Part shown: positions 16,511-26,873 of the stretch, one piece after another
Numbering within the stretch: the first letter of the stretch is position 1
How the letters are laid out: each line of letters begins with the position of its first letter
NCBI GenBank assembly: GCA_903851195.1
Contig: CAINNJ010000009.1
Location: forward strand, 116,067-180,066
DNA from: an uncultured Acidobacteriia bacterium
GTDB taxonomy: Bacteria; Acidobacteriota; Terriglobia; Bryobacterales; Bryobacteraceae
Direction of reading: 5' to 3'
DNA: 64,000 nucleotides
Notes under the pieces: generated by a model
Databases searched by the model: none
What the model was told of the DNA's origin: nothing
The model's input: the letters and a program-made list of their open reading frames with translations, nothing else
Made by a program: the position numbers and the translations under genes

Positions 16511-19500
16511 TTAAAACTGGAACCGAAGCTGCAGTTCCACCTTGCGGTTGCCCGAAGCGCCACCGCCGCCGCCCGGACCACCGGGTCCACCACCGCCCGG
16601 TCCGCCCATACCGCCGCCGGCCGAAGACAACGACTCACCAAAGAACGGCGAATTCAGCGTTCCCACAGGCGAACTGTAGTTCACATGGTTGAAAGCGTTT
16701 CTGGCCGAAGCCGTGAACGTCAGATTATAGCGTTTGCCGGTCCCGCCGCCGCCGAAACCGCCGAACGGTCCGCCCGGTCCACCGAATCCGCCGCCGCCAC
16801 CCGGCCCGCCAGGCCCGCGACCGCCGCCTCCGGGAGGTCCACCGCCACCGGGTCCGCCGGGTCCGCCGAAGCCACCCTGGTTCGGATTGGCCCCGGCCCG
16901 CTCGCCCCAGCCCCACGTCCTGCTGAGCCGCAGGTTCACCGAGAACTGGTTGAAGCCGCTGCCGTAGTTCGACGGGATAATCGTCTCGCCCGCCACCGGC
17001 GCCAGGTTGAACGTTCCGTACGGTGTGGTTTTGACGTTCTTCGGATTCGAACTGCTGGTCGCGAACGACGGCCGGTCGTTCAGAATGCCATCGCCGTTGT
17101 AATCCGTGCCGGTCGTAATATTGAACGGCGGCGCCGAACTCATGGTCACGAACGGCGCCACCGACCAGCGATACGGAAGTCCCACGTTCCCGCCGATAAA
17201 CGCGCGATGCCGCACGTCGAAGTTGGCGCGCCCGTAATCGATGCTCGTGTTGTACTGGTTGCTCGGGAACCCGTTGACGTTGCTGTGCGCTTCGCCAATC
17301 ACGTAGTAACCCTGCAGCGAGAGATGGCTGTTGATGCGGCTGTTCACGTTCGTGATGAACTGCATCTGTTTGTAGATACCGGTCGTCTCGTAGAGGTAAA
17401 TGTCGCCCTGCCCGGTGAACGGCCGAATGCCGCCCGTCCGTGTGGTCGGGTCGTATGTGCCCGGCAGGTAGGCGTTGATATTGCGCTGCCGCAGCGAATG
17501 CACGCCCCGTGTGTCCACGAAGTTGAAAGAGAGCGACGTCCGGCCCGGCAGTGAGCGATCCACGCCGAACGCCGACTGGAACATGTAGGGCGCCTTCAGG
17601 TTCGAATCCACCTTATAAATCGCCTGATTCTGCAGGGCCAGCAGAGAAACCGACGGCACCGCCGGATAAGCCGCGAAAGCCAGCGCCGCGTTAGCCGGAT
17701 TCTGCGTCGTATTGATGTTGTAGTTCAGCTGCGATACGCCGTTATAACGAAGCGTCTGCAGCGTGCTGCTGTCTTCGAAACGGTCGTAGAAGATGCCCAC
17801 GCCGGTCCGGATCACCGTCTTGCCCGGCTTGCCCGCCTTCGCGCCCGGCGCCCACGCCACGGCCACGCGCGGCGCGAAGTCCTTGTGATCGCTGATGTTG
17901 TTCTGCGTCTCGTACCGCAGTCCCGCGCTCAGCGTCAGGTTCGGCCGCAGACGCCAGTCGTCCTGCGCAAAGGCACCCAGATCGAACTGACTCACGCTCG
18001 CGAACGGCGTCCCGCTGTTCAGCGTGAACTGGTTCGGGCCGCAGCCTTGGGCAATGATGCTGGCCATGGGAATTCCCTGCTGCAGCAGCAACTGCGTCTG
18101 CCGGTAAACGTCGAGCGAAGTCGGATTCGCGATACCCGCCAGACACGGCGCGGTGGTCGCGAGCGAGTTCGGCGTCGTGAACGTATAGGTTCCGTTGAAG
18201 TTCGACGTGCTCTGGCTGCCCAGGCTGTCGTGCCGCACCCGCACGCCCGCTTTAATGGTGTGCGTGCCCTGCGTCATCGTCACCTGATTCTGCACTTCGA
18301 AGTTCTTCGTATCCGTGTAGTTCGAAAGAAGCGGCGACCCGCCCGACGTGAACGAACTCGCCACGTTGATGGTCGGCCCGGCAATGCCGGAGCCCTTCTG
18401 CTCGGAATGACTATCACGGAACTGGAAGCGCGTCTCGTCCACCGCTTTGGTGCCCAGAATCGCCGTCTCCGTGATCTGTACCACGTGGTTCTTCGATTCC
18501 ACATTGCTCACCTGCGACGCGAGATTGAACCCGCCGACGCCGCTTACGCTCGTCGAATCGAACAGGTTGTAGCGCGCCACCAGGGTATTCGTCGCATTCA
18601 GCTGATAATCCACACGCGGGCCGATCGCCCAGAACTTCTGCGGCGTCGTATAGGTCCCGTTCTGCGCGATCGGATTCAGGTTCGAGTCGAGGCTCCGCCC
18701 GTTGATGAGGGCCTGCTCGTTCACGTCGCGACGGTTGAAATCGAGGAAGAACGAAGACTTTTTGTTGATCGGTCCGCCCCCGTTGATGGCGAAGAACTTC
18801 GAACTGTAAGCCGGCGGCTCGGTCGTCAGAAACGGGTTGCGGCTGTCGAAAATCTTGTCGCCGAAGTTGAAGAACCCGCCGCCGTGGAAGCTGTCGGTGC
18901 CGGGCTTCGTCAGAATCTCGATACGCCCGAAACCGGGCCGGTCGTATTCGGAAGAGAAGGGGTTGGAATTGATGCGGATCTCGCGGATGGAACTCTTCGG
19001 CGGCAACTGCCCGCCGCTGAAACCGTCCACGAAGAACTGTGCGCCGTTCGGACCCGCAGCCGGGCCCGCCAGCGCCTGCAGATCGGCCTGCAGATCGTCC
19101 GGATCGTCCGGCAGTTGCTCCAGATCCTCGTTCTTCAGCGTCAGCGCGCCGACGTTCGCCGAAGGATCCGTATTGACCTGTCCGGCCGCCTGATCGCTGA
19201 CCGAGACTTCCTGCGCCTGCGAAGCAATCTGCAGCGAGATGTCGAGCGGACTCACCTGACCCGCGCTCACATTCAGTTCCTGCTGTGTAAAGGTAACGAA
19301 ACCTTTGGCATCGGCCCGGACGAAATACTTGCCGGCGGGCACGATGAGCTGATACTTGCCCTGACCATCCGATTTCACGCTGCGGGTGACCGCCGGAGAG
19401 GACACCTGTACGGTGGCCCCTGGAATCACGGCCGCGGAGGGATCGGTTACCTGACCGCGGATGGTCGCGGTCGTCTGCGTGTAACCGATCTGCAATGTGG

Positions 19501-19549
19501 CCAGGGTAATGGCCAACAGAAGAAGAGATGTTTTCATAGACTTTGTCAC
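16511..19549 (-). CDS. Oar-like TonB-dependent outer-membrane receptor with carboxypeptidase-regulatory domain
   Basis: The 1012-aa product has a signal peptide (about 1-24; M1 or M5 may start translation) and a carboxypeptidase-regulatory Ig-like domain (about 27-115: R-G-Q-V-T-D-P-S-A-A-V-I-P-G-A). A plug-like region follows (Q-L-P-P-K-S-S-I-R-E-I-R-I-N, G-F-G-R-I-E-I-L-T-K-P-G), then a long beta-barrel ending in aromatic F (V-E-L-Q-L-R-F-Q-F). This is the TonB_dep_Rec/OmpA-related Oar type, expanded in Acidobacteria for uptake of large substrates. Two Gly/Pro-rich low-complexity stretches (roughly residues 878-928 and 985-1002) lie in the C-terminal barrel. A terminator follows at 16424-16461. 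Confidence 0.9.
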   Translation of the reverse strand: MTKSMKTSLLLLAITLATLQIGYTQTTATIRGQVTDPSAAVIPGATVQVSSPAVTRSVKSDGQGKYQLIVPAGKYFVRADAKGFVTFTQQELNVSAGQVSPLDISLQIASQAQEVSVSDQAAGQVNTDPSANVGALTLKNEDLEQLPDDPDDLQADLQALAGPAAGPNGAQFFVDGFSGGQLPPKSSIREIRINSNPFSSEYDRPGFGRIEILTKPGTDSFHGGGFFNFGDKIFDSRNPFLTTEPPAYSSKFFAINGGGPINKKSSFFLDFNRRDVNEQALINGRSLDSNLNPIAQNGTYTTPQKFWAIGPRVDYQLNATNTLVARYNLFDSTSVSGVGGFNLASQVSNVESKNHVVQITETAILGTKAVDETRFQFRDSHSEQKGSGIAGPTINVASSFTSGGSPLLSNYTDTKNFEVQNQVTMTQGTHTIKAGVRVRHDSLGSQSTSNFNGTYTFTTPNSLATTAPCLAGIANPTSLDVYRQTQLLLQQGIPMASIIAQGCGPNQFTLNSGTPFASVSQFDLGAFAQDDWRLRPNLTLSAGLRYETQNNISDHKDFAPRVAVAWAPGAKAGKPGKTVIRTGVGIFYDRFEDSSTLQTLRYNGVSQLNYNINTTQNPANAALAFAAYPAVPSVSLLALQNQAIYKVDSNLKAPYMFQSAFGVDRSLPGRTSLSFNFVDTRGVHSLRQRNINAYLPGTYDPTTRTGGIRPFTGQGDIYLYETTGIYKQMQFITNVNSRINSHLSLQGYYVIGEAHSNVNGFPSNQYNTSIDYGRANFDVRHRAFIGGNVGLPYRWSVAPFVTMSSAPPFNITTGTDYNGDGILNDRPSFATSSSNPKNVKTTPYGTFNLAPVAGETIIPSNYGSGFNQFSVNLRLSRTWGWGERAGANPNQGGFGGPGGPGGGGPPGGGGRGPGGPGGGGGFGGPGGPFGGFGGGGTGKRYNLTFTASARNAFNHVNYSSPVGTLNSPFFGESLSSAGGGMGGPGGGGPGGPGGGGGASGNRKVELQLRFQF

Positions 19550-19659
19550 TACCCGATAAGTACGAGTGAGATAAGCCTATTGTGCCGTGTTTATGTTCTT
19601 CTTACTGTGAAAGTATGTAAGCGCGATCCACTTACAAATCTCTACAAACATTGGGCTTT

Positions 19660-21219
19660 TCAGCCGACTCGGGAGTTTGCGGCGGTCACCCACGACGGGC
19701 GCGCCATCGGCGGTGGTTCGGGCACCTGCAGTTCCGGCATGGGCTTCGCCTGAAACAGCATGCGGCAGGGCTTGATGAGCATCCGGGCCGCCCAGTTCGC
19801 ATTCTTCTTGCGGGCGCTGTCGGTCGAGATCCCCGTCTTCGCGTACATCTGCCGGTAGAGGCGTGAGATCAGCACGAACGTCAGTCTCGCCTTCAGAGAC
19901 TTCACGCAGTTGGATCGCTCCCAAATGGTGCGCACATCATAGAACCGGTCCCACACGCCCTGCGTGCGCTCCCGGATCTCGTCGGCGCTCATGGTCGGAT
20001 GCGGCGTGAACATCTTGGGCCGCATCGACGCGGGAATCAGCCAGTACCGGGTAATCGGCGTCCCGCCAACCATCTCCGGATCCACTTCCTGAATCTTCTC
20101 CCACTTGTTGAAATCCACCGTGCCGGGAAACGGCGTCATCATCACGAACTGCGCGAACGTCACGCCGGCCTTTTTCGCCAGTTCAGCCGTCGCCTCGAAC
20201 GTGTCCGGGCGATCGCTCGGCAGACCGAAGATGAACGAGCCCAGCACGTGCACGCCGTGCTCTTTGAAGGTCTGCAACTGCTTCACCAGACCTTCGCCCG
20301 AATAGTTGAAGTCCTTGAAAACGTGCTTCAGCCCTTCGGCCGTCACGGCCTCCACGCCCACCAGCGCGCCCTTGATGTTGGCGTTGCGCATGGCATCCAG
20401 GAACTCGGTGTCCTCGGCGGCTTCCATGGTGATCTGCGTGAAGAAGACCATGTCTTTTGGCAGGTCCGCCAGCCGCTGCATCAGCAGGAAGCGCTCGGCG
20501 CGGTCGGCCTCCAGTTGCGCGATTCTCGGCTCGTTACCCTGCTGCCGGGCAAGACGCAAATCGGTCAGAGTGACGGGATAAAAGTTGTCGTCCGCCAGCG
20601 CGATGAAGCGGAAACCTTTGCGGCGCAGTTCCACGATCTCCCGAATCACGCCGTCCGATGCCCGCTGCCGCGTCTTCTGGCCATCGGTCCGCCACACCGA
20701 GCAGAACGAGCAGTGTTTCGCGCAGCCGCGCACGGTCTGCACGGACGCCCACATGTAGCTGTCCGCGGGCATCAGATCCCAGCGGGCAGGTAAAAACTGA
20801 TCCGCCTCGATCCGTCCGCCGTCGTAAACTTTCTTCGGTTTGCCGCGCAGGCAGTCAAACAGAGCATGCGTCCAGACCACGTCCCCGTCGCCTTTGACCA
20901 CGGCGTCGGCGCAACCCAGTTCCACCGGTTCGTCCGGGTACAACGTCGCGTGAATACCGCCGTAAACCACCCAGGCGCCACGCTCTTTCGCCATCCGGCC
21001 GACTTCATAGCCCCGCAGGGCGTTGCCGGTGTGAATTCCGATACCGACCACGTCGCCCTTCCGGATGCCGGACGGGTCCAGTTGCTCAAGCGTTTCGTCA
21101 CAGATCACCGGATCGCCGAACACCTCCGGAGTGGCCGCCGCCAGCACGTACAGCCAGCGAGGCGTGATCACGGCGGTCCCGAAAGACATGTCGCTGGGAT
21201 TCACCAGATGGACACGCAT
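19660..21219 (-). CDS. B12-binding-domain radical SAM protein
   Basis: From ATG 21219 the product is 519 aa. Residues 1-140 form a cobalamin-binding-like Rossmann domain (G-I-G-I-H-T-G-N-A-L-R-G-Y-E-V, V-V-Y-G-G-I-H-A-T-L-Y-P-D-E-P). The radical SAM core begins near 155 with C-x3-C-x2-C at C166, C170 and C173. A Y-W-L-I-P-A-S region and a Lys/Arg-rich C-terminus follow. Related enzymes act in methylation or ring rearrangement of hopanoids, tetrapyrroles and other small molecules. The substrate is not deducible. The frame is open to 21339 and a TTG start near 21282 with AAGGA upstream is also possible. Confidence 0.82.
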   Translation of the reverse strand: MRVHLVNPSDMSFGTAVITPRWLYVLAAATPEVFGDPVICDETLEQLDPSGIRKGDVVGIGIHTGNALRGYEVGRMAKERGAWVVYGGIHATLYPDEPVELGCADAVVKGDGDVVWTHALFDCLRGKPKKVYDGGRIEADQFLPARWDLMPADSYMWASVQTVRGCAKHCSFCSVWRTDGQKTRQRASDGVIREIVELRRKGFRFIALADDNFYPVTLTDLRLARQQGNEPRIAQLEADRAERFLLMQRLADLPKDMVFFTQITMEAAEDTEFLDAMRNANIKGALVGVEAVTAEGLKHVFKDFNYSGEGLVKQLQTFKEHGVHVLGSFIFGLPSDRPDTFEATAELAKKAGVTFAQFVMMTPFPGTVDFNKWEKIQEVDPEMVGGTPITRYWLIPASMRPKMFTPHPTMSADEIRERTQGVWDRFYDVRTIWERSNCVKSLKARLTFVLISRLYRQMYAKTGISTDSARKKNANWAARMLIKPCRMLFQAKPMPELQVPEPPPMARPSWVTAANSRVG

Positions 21220-21519
21220 CTCTTTGGGAACAGACGGATTGGGGGTGTTTGGAGACAGCGAAGTGACGTCGACGAGATTCAAAAGGGATCCTTGCCGCAC
21301 AAACGCAGAGGCCGGACGAAGCCAGCGGGAAGCCTGCAATCCGGTTTCAACGGCAGGAATGAATGTAAAAATCTATCCTATCAGCAAAAACAGTGCTGCA
21401 GCATGGCTGGGTCGCCTGTTCTACCGCCTCAAACGTGCGCGTGCGTTATTTTTAATCCGGATGTCGAAAAACCGCCTCCCGAAACGACATAATTGCGAAG
21501 GAGCAGGGAGAGGTTTTCT

Positions 21520-24016
21520 ATGAACGCTGAAAAACTGTCTTTTGGGGAAGCTGCCGGAATGTTCGGGAACGACGTGAAGTGTGCCGTCCGATCCCTCGCC
21601 GGAGCCAAAGGCCTCACCGTTACCGTGGTGCTGACACTCGCGCTCGGTATCGGCGCCAACGCGGCCATCTTCGCTCTGATCCGCGGCGTTCTCCTGCGTC
21701 CGCTCGTGAACCGCGACGAGAAAAGCCTGATCTATATCCGCCAGAGCGCCCGCGGGCTCGGCGAAGAAAATGCCGTCTTCTCCGTCCCGGAAGTGCAGGA
21801 TCTCCGCCAGCGCGTCCGGTCCCTGCGTTCCCTGGGCGAGTTCTCCACCGTCGGCTTCACGCTGAACGGGCTGGGCGATCCGCGGGAAGTGCGCGCCGGC
21901 GTGGTGAGCGGCAACTACTTCGAAGTCATGGGCCTGCATCCCGTGCTCGGCCGCCTGCTCGACCAGCGCGACGACGGCCCCGGTGCGGCGGGCGCGGTCG
22001 TTCTCACGTACAGCTTCTGGACCACCTCCCTGCACAGCGACCCCTCGGTCCTCGGAAAAGTGGTCCGGCTCGGCTCGTTCGGAGCGCGTTCCGCGACCGT
22101 GGTGGGCGTGCTGGAACCTTCCGTTCCCTATCCGTCGGAGACCGAACTGATCGCCAACATCGTCACCAGCCCCCACCACCTCTCGGCGACCATGGTGACG
22201 GGCCGGGTTCACCGCATGACGGAACTGTTCGGCCGCCTCGCCCCTGGCGTCACGCTGGAACAGGCTCGCGCGGATCTGCGGGCGGCCCACACTTCGATCC
22301 TCAAAGAGCATCCCGAGTCGTATCCCGCGAAGTCCGATTTCCGCATCGACGCCATGCTGCTGCGCGACCAGATCACGTCGAAAGCGCGGGTGGTGCTCTG
22401 GGTTCTGCTCGCAGCTTCCGGGCTGGTCTTCATCATCGCCTGTTCGAATGTCGTCAACCTGGTGTTGGCCCGGACGATTCGGCGCGAAGGCGAACTCGCC
22501 ATCCGCGCGGCGCTGGGCGCCAGCACCGCCGCGCTGCGTCGTGTGCTGCTCGCCGAAAGCCTGCTGCTGTGCGGCACGGGCGCGATTCTGGGAGTCCTCG
22601 CCGCCCGGCCGATGGTGTCGATTCTGGCCCGCTACGCATCGCGCTTCTCGGTCCGCGCGCTGGACCTGACCGTGGACACGAGCATGCTCTGGGTCGGCGC
22701 CGGGCTGGCCCTGGTCGCCGCCACCCTGCTCGCCTTCGTCCCGCGACTGCCCTCCGGCGCCGGATCGGGCGCCATCAGCCTCTCCAGCGGCAGCGCCCGC
22801 ATGACCGGTGGCGCGCCCCGCCGCCTGCGCGCCTTCGCGGTGACGCAGATCGCGGCTTCGTTTGTGCTGCTCGCGGGCGCGGCCATGCTGCTCAAAACCC
22901 TGCTCGCCCTGCAGGCCGTCCAGACCGGCATCGACACCCGCCGCGTGCTGGCCATCAACGTCCCCGTGATCTCCTACGGCAAAACGGATGGTCAGGTGGT
23001 GGACTTCTACAAGGAGGCGATACGCCGGGTTCGCCAGTTGCCCGGCGTGGATGAGGTCGCTTTGGGCATGCTGACGCCCTGGCGCGAGGCCGGCAGTTTC
23101 GGCCCGGGACTCGAATTCAACGTCGAAGGGCACGCCCGCACCTCCACCGACGACAATCCGCGCGGGCAGTTCCGCATCGTCTCCCCCGGTTTTTTCGCCT
23201 CGCTTGGCGTGCCCCTCGTGAGCGGTCGGGACTTCAACGATCGGGACCGCAAAGAAGCCGAGCCGGTGGCCATCGTCAGCCAGACCGTCGCCAAACGGTT
23301 GTTTCCGAATCAGGATGCCTTGAACCGGCACGTGACGTGGACCGACCCGGTCCTCAAGTTCATCGGCATGGAGCCTGTTCCCATGCGAATCGTCGGCATT
23401 GCGGCCGATATCGACGACGAACACCTCGTACCCGGTCCGACCCTGACGGTCTACCAGCCGTTCGGACAGGGGCCGCTGTTCGGCGGGCGAATGTTCGTCC
23501 ACGTGCGATCGGATCCCTACGCCCTGATCGGCCCGATTACACGGACCGTCCGGGGCCTCTCGGTCGACCAACCCGTAGAGCGCGCCGCCACGCTGGAGGA
23601 TGTGCGCGCGGAAGTGCTGACGCCGGACCGGCTCAACACCATCGTCTTCGGCGGCTTTGCGGCGGTGGCGCTGCTGATCGCCGTGGTTGGCGTGGCCGGC
23701 GTGCTGGCTTTTTCGGTGAGCACCCGGACACGTGAGTTCGGGATCCGTCTCGCGATTGGCTCGCAGCCCCGGCAGTTACTCGGTCGTGTGATCGCGGAAG
23801 GCACCACGCTGACAGCCCTGGGTATCGGGGCCGGGCTGGTCTGCGGGCTTATTCTGCAACGGCTGGCCGCCGGTTATTTCGAGGGCCTGCGGATGCCGGG
23901 TGTCTGGGTGATGTTGGGGGCGGCGGGTTTGCTGCTGGCGGCGGCGGTGATGGCGTCGGTGGCCGGCGTTGCGCGCCGCCCGGGTGGACGTGATCCAGGC
24001 TTTGCGGGCGGACTAG
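21520..24016 (+). pseudogene. ADOP-family ABC-type permease with a one-base frameshift at its 3' end
   Basis: The gene starts at ATG 21520 after AGGGAGAGG and encodes about 830 aa with the acidobacterial duplicated orphan permease layout. There is a first MacB-like permease unit (V-L-T-L-A-L-G-I-G-A-N-A-A-I-F at about 35-50; F-I-I-A-C-S-N-V-V-N-L-V-L-A-R). A second half has the same elements (V-A-G-V-L-A-F-S-V-S-T-R-T-R-E-F-G-I-R-L-A). The expected ending P-A-L-R-A-A-R-V-D-V-I-Q-A-L-R-A-D then TAG (24014-24016) is present but shifted: one extra base in GTGGCCGG near 23958-23965 puts it out of frame. Uncorrected, translation runs on to 24357, antisense to the EthD gene. Either a sequencing error or a recent lesion of only the last 16 residues. 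Confidence 0.85.
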
Positions 24017-24330
24017 CTGACCGTCAGTTCACTGACCTGAATCTGCGGCTGGATGTTGGTGTAGTTGGGAATATCGCCGAGGATTTCGGCGCCATGCGCG
24101 GTCATGCCGGTCTGGAACTCGTCGATGGTCTGGAAGTAGAGCCGGCCGACCGCCGCAAACGCCGCCGGAGAATCAGGCGCTCCGCCTCCCAGTCCCCGGT
24201 CGACCTCGTAGCGAAGCAGCCCGAAACTGTGGAGTCTCTCCATCACGAGAGGCATGTGGGCGCTGAGGTAATAGCTGTGGTCGAAGTGGGTGTCCGAACC
24301 GTTCGGATAGAGGACAGAGACGCAAATCAT
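24013..24330 (-). CDS. EthD-domain protein
   Basis: The 105-aa product has the EthD/dimeric alpha-beta-barrel pattern: V-S-V-L-Y-P-N-G-S-D-T-H-F-D-H-S-Y-Y, then H-M-P-L-V-M-E-R-L, and Y-F-Q-T-I-D-E-F-Q-T-G-M near the middle. EthD proteins accompany cytochrome P450 ether-degradation systems or act as small-molecule isomerases; no such partner is adjacent. Its stop overlaps the true 3' end of the ADOP gene by 4 bp in a tail-to-tail arrangement. Confidence 0.85.
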   Translation of the reverse strand: MICVSVLYPNGSDTHFDHSYYLSAHMPLVMERLHSFGLLRYEVDRGLGGGAPDSPAAFAAVGRLYFQTIDEFQTGMTAHGAEILGDIPNYTNIQPQIQVSELTVS

Positions 24331-24369
24331 GCATCGAGAGTATCAAACAACCGGTGACCAGCAGATTCC

Positions 24370-25227
24370 TCAGCGGAGCCGGCTATCGCCCTGGAGGCCG
24401 ATGGCCCGAAAGTCGTGATCCCCGTGGATCCAGAGCGTCCTTCCGCGGATTTCGATGCGCAGCCAAAGGTTCCCGGAGTCGTAGCGTAAAGTCGCCGTTT
24501 CCGGGTCGGTGGTCTCCAGTGACAAGGGCGCCCAGGCACCGGTGAGACGCACAATCTGACCGCGGTGGAGGGTCGGAAGGGAGGATGAAGCTGACCGGTT
24601 GTGGTCAGACCACGCCCGAATCCGGGACGGACCAGGAACTGTCGCCCTGTTTTCGAACGTATCGAAAGCAGCGTTACCGGGCGCGATGCCAATTTGATGA
24701 TGGTCGGGATCGTACTGCAATACCGCCTGAAAACGAAAGTACCCGGCATTGAACTCGCAGGCGGCCGCCATTCCAATGGGCTTCCAAAGGTTAGAGTTCG
24801 AGAGTTGCTGACGTTGTCCGTCACCGCAACTGACCCCAGGGCGGAATGGCTCGAGGCCGGCGGGAGTAATGAGGAAGTCATAGGTGCCGGAGCGAGACCG
24901 GCTCTTTGATTCGACGCCGATTTCGAGTAGTTCATGATCCGGAAATCCCATCGAAGAGATCTGAACGCTGGTGAAGAGTTCTTCTGCTGTTGTGTGGGGT
25001 TCAAAGATTCCGCGCGTCAGCGCCACCTGCCCGTTTTCGTCGAGCACCTGGAACTGATCGACCGCCGCGGGGCCACCCGCGTGGGTTCCCGAACAGGGCA
25101 CCGGGGAGCCGGACAATGTGCAGATCAACCGCCAGGCGTGGCCGCAGGCGTGAATCGCGCCGTCCGCGGGACCGGTGTAAGGGGCGCACAACGCCAGCGC
25201 GAGTCCGGTGATCAGCGGCAGAAGCAC
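24370..25227 (-). CDS. Hypothetical secreted protein
   Basis: The 285-aa product has a short signal peptide (L-L-P-L-I-T-G-L-A-L-A-L-C-A) and several Cys that could form disulphides (in A-C-G-H-A-W-R-L-I-C-T, P-C-S-G-T, V-S-C-G-D and A-A-C-E-F). The C-terminal half contains repeated beta-strand-like stretches with W and aromatic residues. No known family is recognised. Strand and neighbours (EthD gene, small Cys-rich gene) suggest a short minus-strand group, but there is no functional clue. Confidence 0.65.
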   Translation of the reverse strand: MLLPLITGLALALCAPYTGPADGAIHACGHAWRLICTLSGSPVPCSGTHAGGPAAVDQFQVLDENGQVALTRGIFEPHTTAEELFTSVQISSMGFPDHELLEIGVESKSRSRSGTYDFLITPAGLEPFRPGVSCGDGQRQQLSNSNLWKPIGMAAACEFNAGYFRFQAVLQYDPDHHQIGIAPGNAAFDTFENRATVPGPSRIRAWSDHNRSASSSLPTLHRGQIVRLTGAWAPLSLETTDPETATLRYDSGNLWLRIEIRGRTLWIHGDHDFRAIGLQGDSRLR

Positions 25228-25234
25228 GGCTCTG

Positions 25235-25495
25235 CTAAGAGATTAGCAGCGATTCTGTCGGGGCGTCATCGTTGCCGCAGATCTCACTGGTGCAGATCGC
25301 CGGAAGGTCCGGATGCGGCTTGCGGCAGGAGTGAAACTCTCCGTGTGCCGGCCTTGCGCCGCAAAGACAAGGCATGCCGACGGTGGTGGCGCGGGCCCAG
25401 GTGGCACCTTTGCCAGGGTGGGAATCCCCCCGGGCCGAAACCTGGCGCTCGCCGGCCCGATCCGTCTCCGCCGATAACAAGGCGTGTTTCAACAT
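25235..25495 (-). CDS. Small Cys-rich hypothetical protein
   Basis: An 86-aa frame with five cysteines in the second half (C43, C45, C57, C68, C73: C-L-C-G-A-R-P, then H-S-C, then A-I-C-T-S-E-I-C-G) could bind a metal. It lies 8 bp upstream of the secreted hypothetical protein on the same strand. Coding status is uncertain: codon pattern is acceptable but no homolog family is recalled. Confidence 0.35.
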   Translation of the reverse strand: MLKHALLSAETDRAGERQVSARGDSHPGKGATWARATTVGMPCLCGARPAHGEFHSCRKPHPDLPAICTSEICGNDDAPTESLLIS

Positions 25496-25541
25496 GCCTC
25501 AGGGTATCAGATTCGCCTTTTGTTCGCCAACAGGGCGCGCG

Positions 25542-26873
25542 TCAAAAACGATAGGTGAACGTCACGTACGGGTACGTGTAGGAATTCCCGGGGGTCGATT
25601 TACGCAGAAATTCCCCGGGGAACAGGTGGCCGAGACCGGCGCCAGTCTGTAAAGCGCCGAAAACCGTCCAGATCGCGGTGACATCGAACTCCTGCCCGAC
25701 GTGGGTTCCGGCCGTGCCCGCCGTCGAGCGGGCGAGCGAAGTGCTGGAGGTGTTGTAGAGCGCGTCGTGCGCGTTGGCCAGATGCCAGTCGTTGTATTCC
25801 ACGATGCCGGTCAGATTTTTTCGGGGTTTCATCTCGATGCCGCCACGAAGGTCATTGATATTCTTCCAGCCGACCTGATCGGCGAGACCGTACTTGTCGT
25901 GAGCTGTCGGATACAACTGGTCAAAAGTGCCGCGGGTGCCATCCTTGCTGTTGGCGTCGCCGGACGCGTAGTTGTACTCGATCCACGGACGGGGCTTCCA
26001 CGGCGTCGCCGCGAAAGTCCGGCCCAGCACCCAATGCTGCGCCGCGGCCGCGATGTTGTCGTGACCCGGGTTTTTAGCGCCGACAGTGCCCAGTTCCTTC
26101 ACGAATTCAAGCTGGAAGTCGAAGCCGCCGGGAAGTTTGCCCACGAAGCGAACGCCCGGAACCTTTTCGTTCAGTTTCGAGACTACACCCGCTTCGGTGC
26201 GAACGCCCGGCTGGAGTCTCCAGTAGACATAGGGCTCAATCGAGGCGCCGGGGATGAGTTTGGTGATCTCGAAGTGAATACCGTGCAGGTTGTTCCCCTG
26301 CTGGTGATGATCCCAGGTATCGTTGACTGCATTGACCACGGAGGCTGCGAAAAGTTCCAGACGCACGGTGGCGAGGGGGGCCGAAACATTCAGGAAACCG
26401 CGCACGGCGTCGAAACTGCGCGCGGTGTTGGTCCAGTTCGAGGAGCCGACCAGCCGCTGGTCGCCATAGTTGATCTCCTGACGGCCAACGCGGAGGGCCA
26501 GGAGGTTCTTGTCCGCGTCGCCGATTTCCGCAAACGCCTGACGGATGTCCCAGACGTTTTCGTACGGTGGCTGGCCAGGCTGTTTGGCGATCGCGCGGGA
26601 GTCCTGGCCTTCGCCGAACAGTTTGAGCCAGGGGGTCGGTTTGATCGTCAGATTCAGTCGGGTGCGGCTTAGCCAGTAGGCGTCCGTGGTGGCTGGCTTG
26701 AAGCCGCCACCGCTATACCCCTCGAAGCGGGCGCGGTACTCCCCCCCGAATTTCAGCCACGAGGGGAGGATCTTATTGACTTCCGCCGCGGGCGAAAACG
26801 GCGGGCTGGTTTGCGCGCAAAGTATGGCGGCCAAAAAAGGCAGGAACAGTACAACAGAAATAAGTTTTTTCAC
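25542..26873 (-). CDS. Alginate-export-family outer-membrane beta-barrel porin
   Basis: The 443-aa product has a signal peptide (about 1-20) and an 18-strand-type barrel with alginate_exp family landmarks: L-K-F-G-G-E-Y-R-A-R-F-E-G, then A-Y-W-L-S-R-T-R-L-N-L-T-I-K-P, then V-G-R-Q-E-I-N-Y-G-D-Q-R-L-V-G. The C-terminus is Y-P-Y-V-T-F-T-Y-R-F, ending in the aromatic residue typical of outer-membrane barrels. AlgE in Pseudomonas exports alginate. In Acidobacteria such proteins are widespread porins with unknown cargo, and no alginate synthesis genes are nearby. Confidence 0.87.
   Translation of the reverse strand: MKKLISVVLFLPFLAAILCAQTSPPFSPAAEVNKILPSWLKFGGEYRARFEGYSGGGFKPATTDAYWLSRTRLNLTIKPTPWLKLFGEGQDSRAIAKQPGQPPYENVWDIRQAFAEIGDADKNLLALRVGRQEINYGDQRLVGSSNWTNTARSFDAVRGFLNVSAPLATVRLELFAASVVNAVNDTWDHHQQGNNLHGIHFEITKLIPGASIEPYVYWRLQPGVRTEAGVVSKLNEKVPGVRFVGKLPGGFDFQLEFVKELGTVGAKNPGHDNIAAAAQHWVLGRTFAATPWKPRPWIEYNYASGDANSKDGTRGTFDQLYPTAHDKYGLADQVGWKNINDLRGGIEMKPRKNLTGIVEYNDWHLANAHDALYNTSSTSLARSTAGTAGTHVGQEFDVTAIWTVFGALQTGAGLGHLFPGEFLRKSTPGNSYTYPYVTFTYRF

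Noticed and set aside
23970..24357. C-terminal extension of the ADOP permease
   Set aside because: It arises only after the frameshift and runs antisense to the EthD gene.
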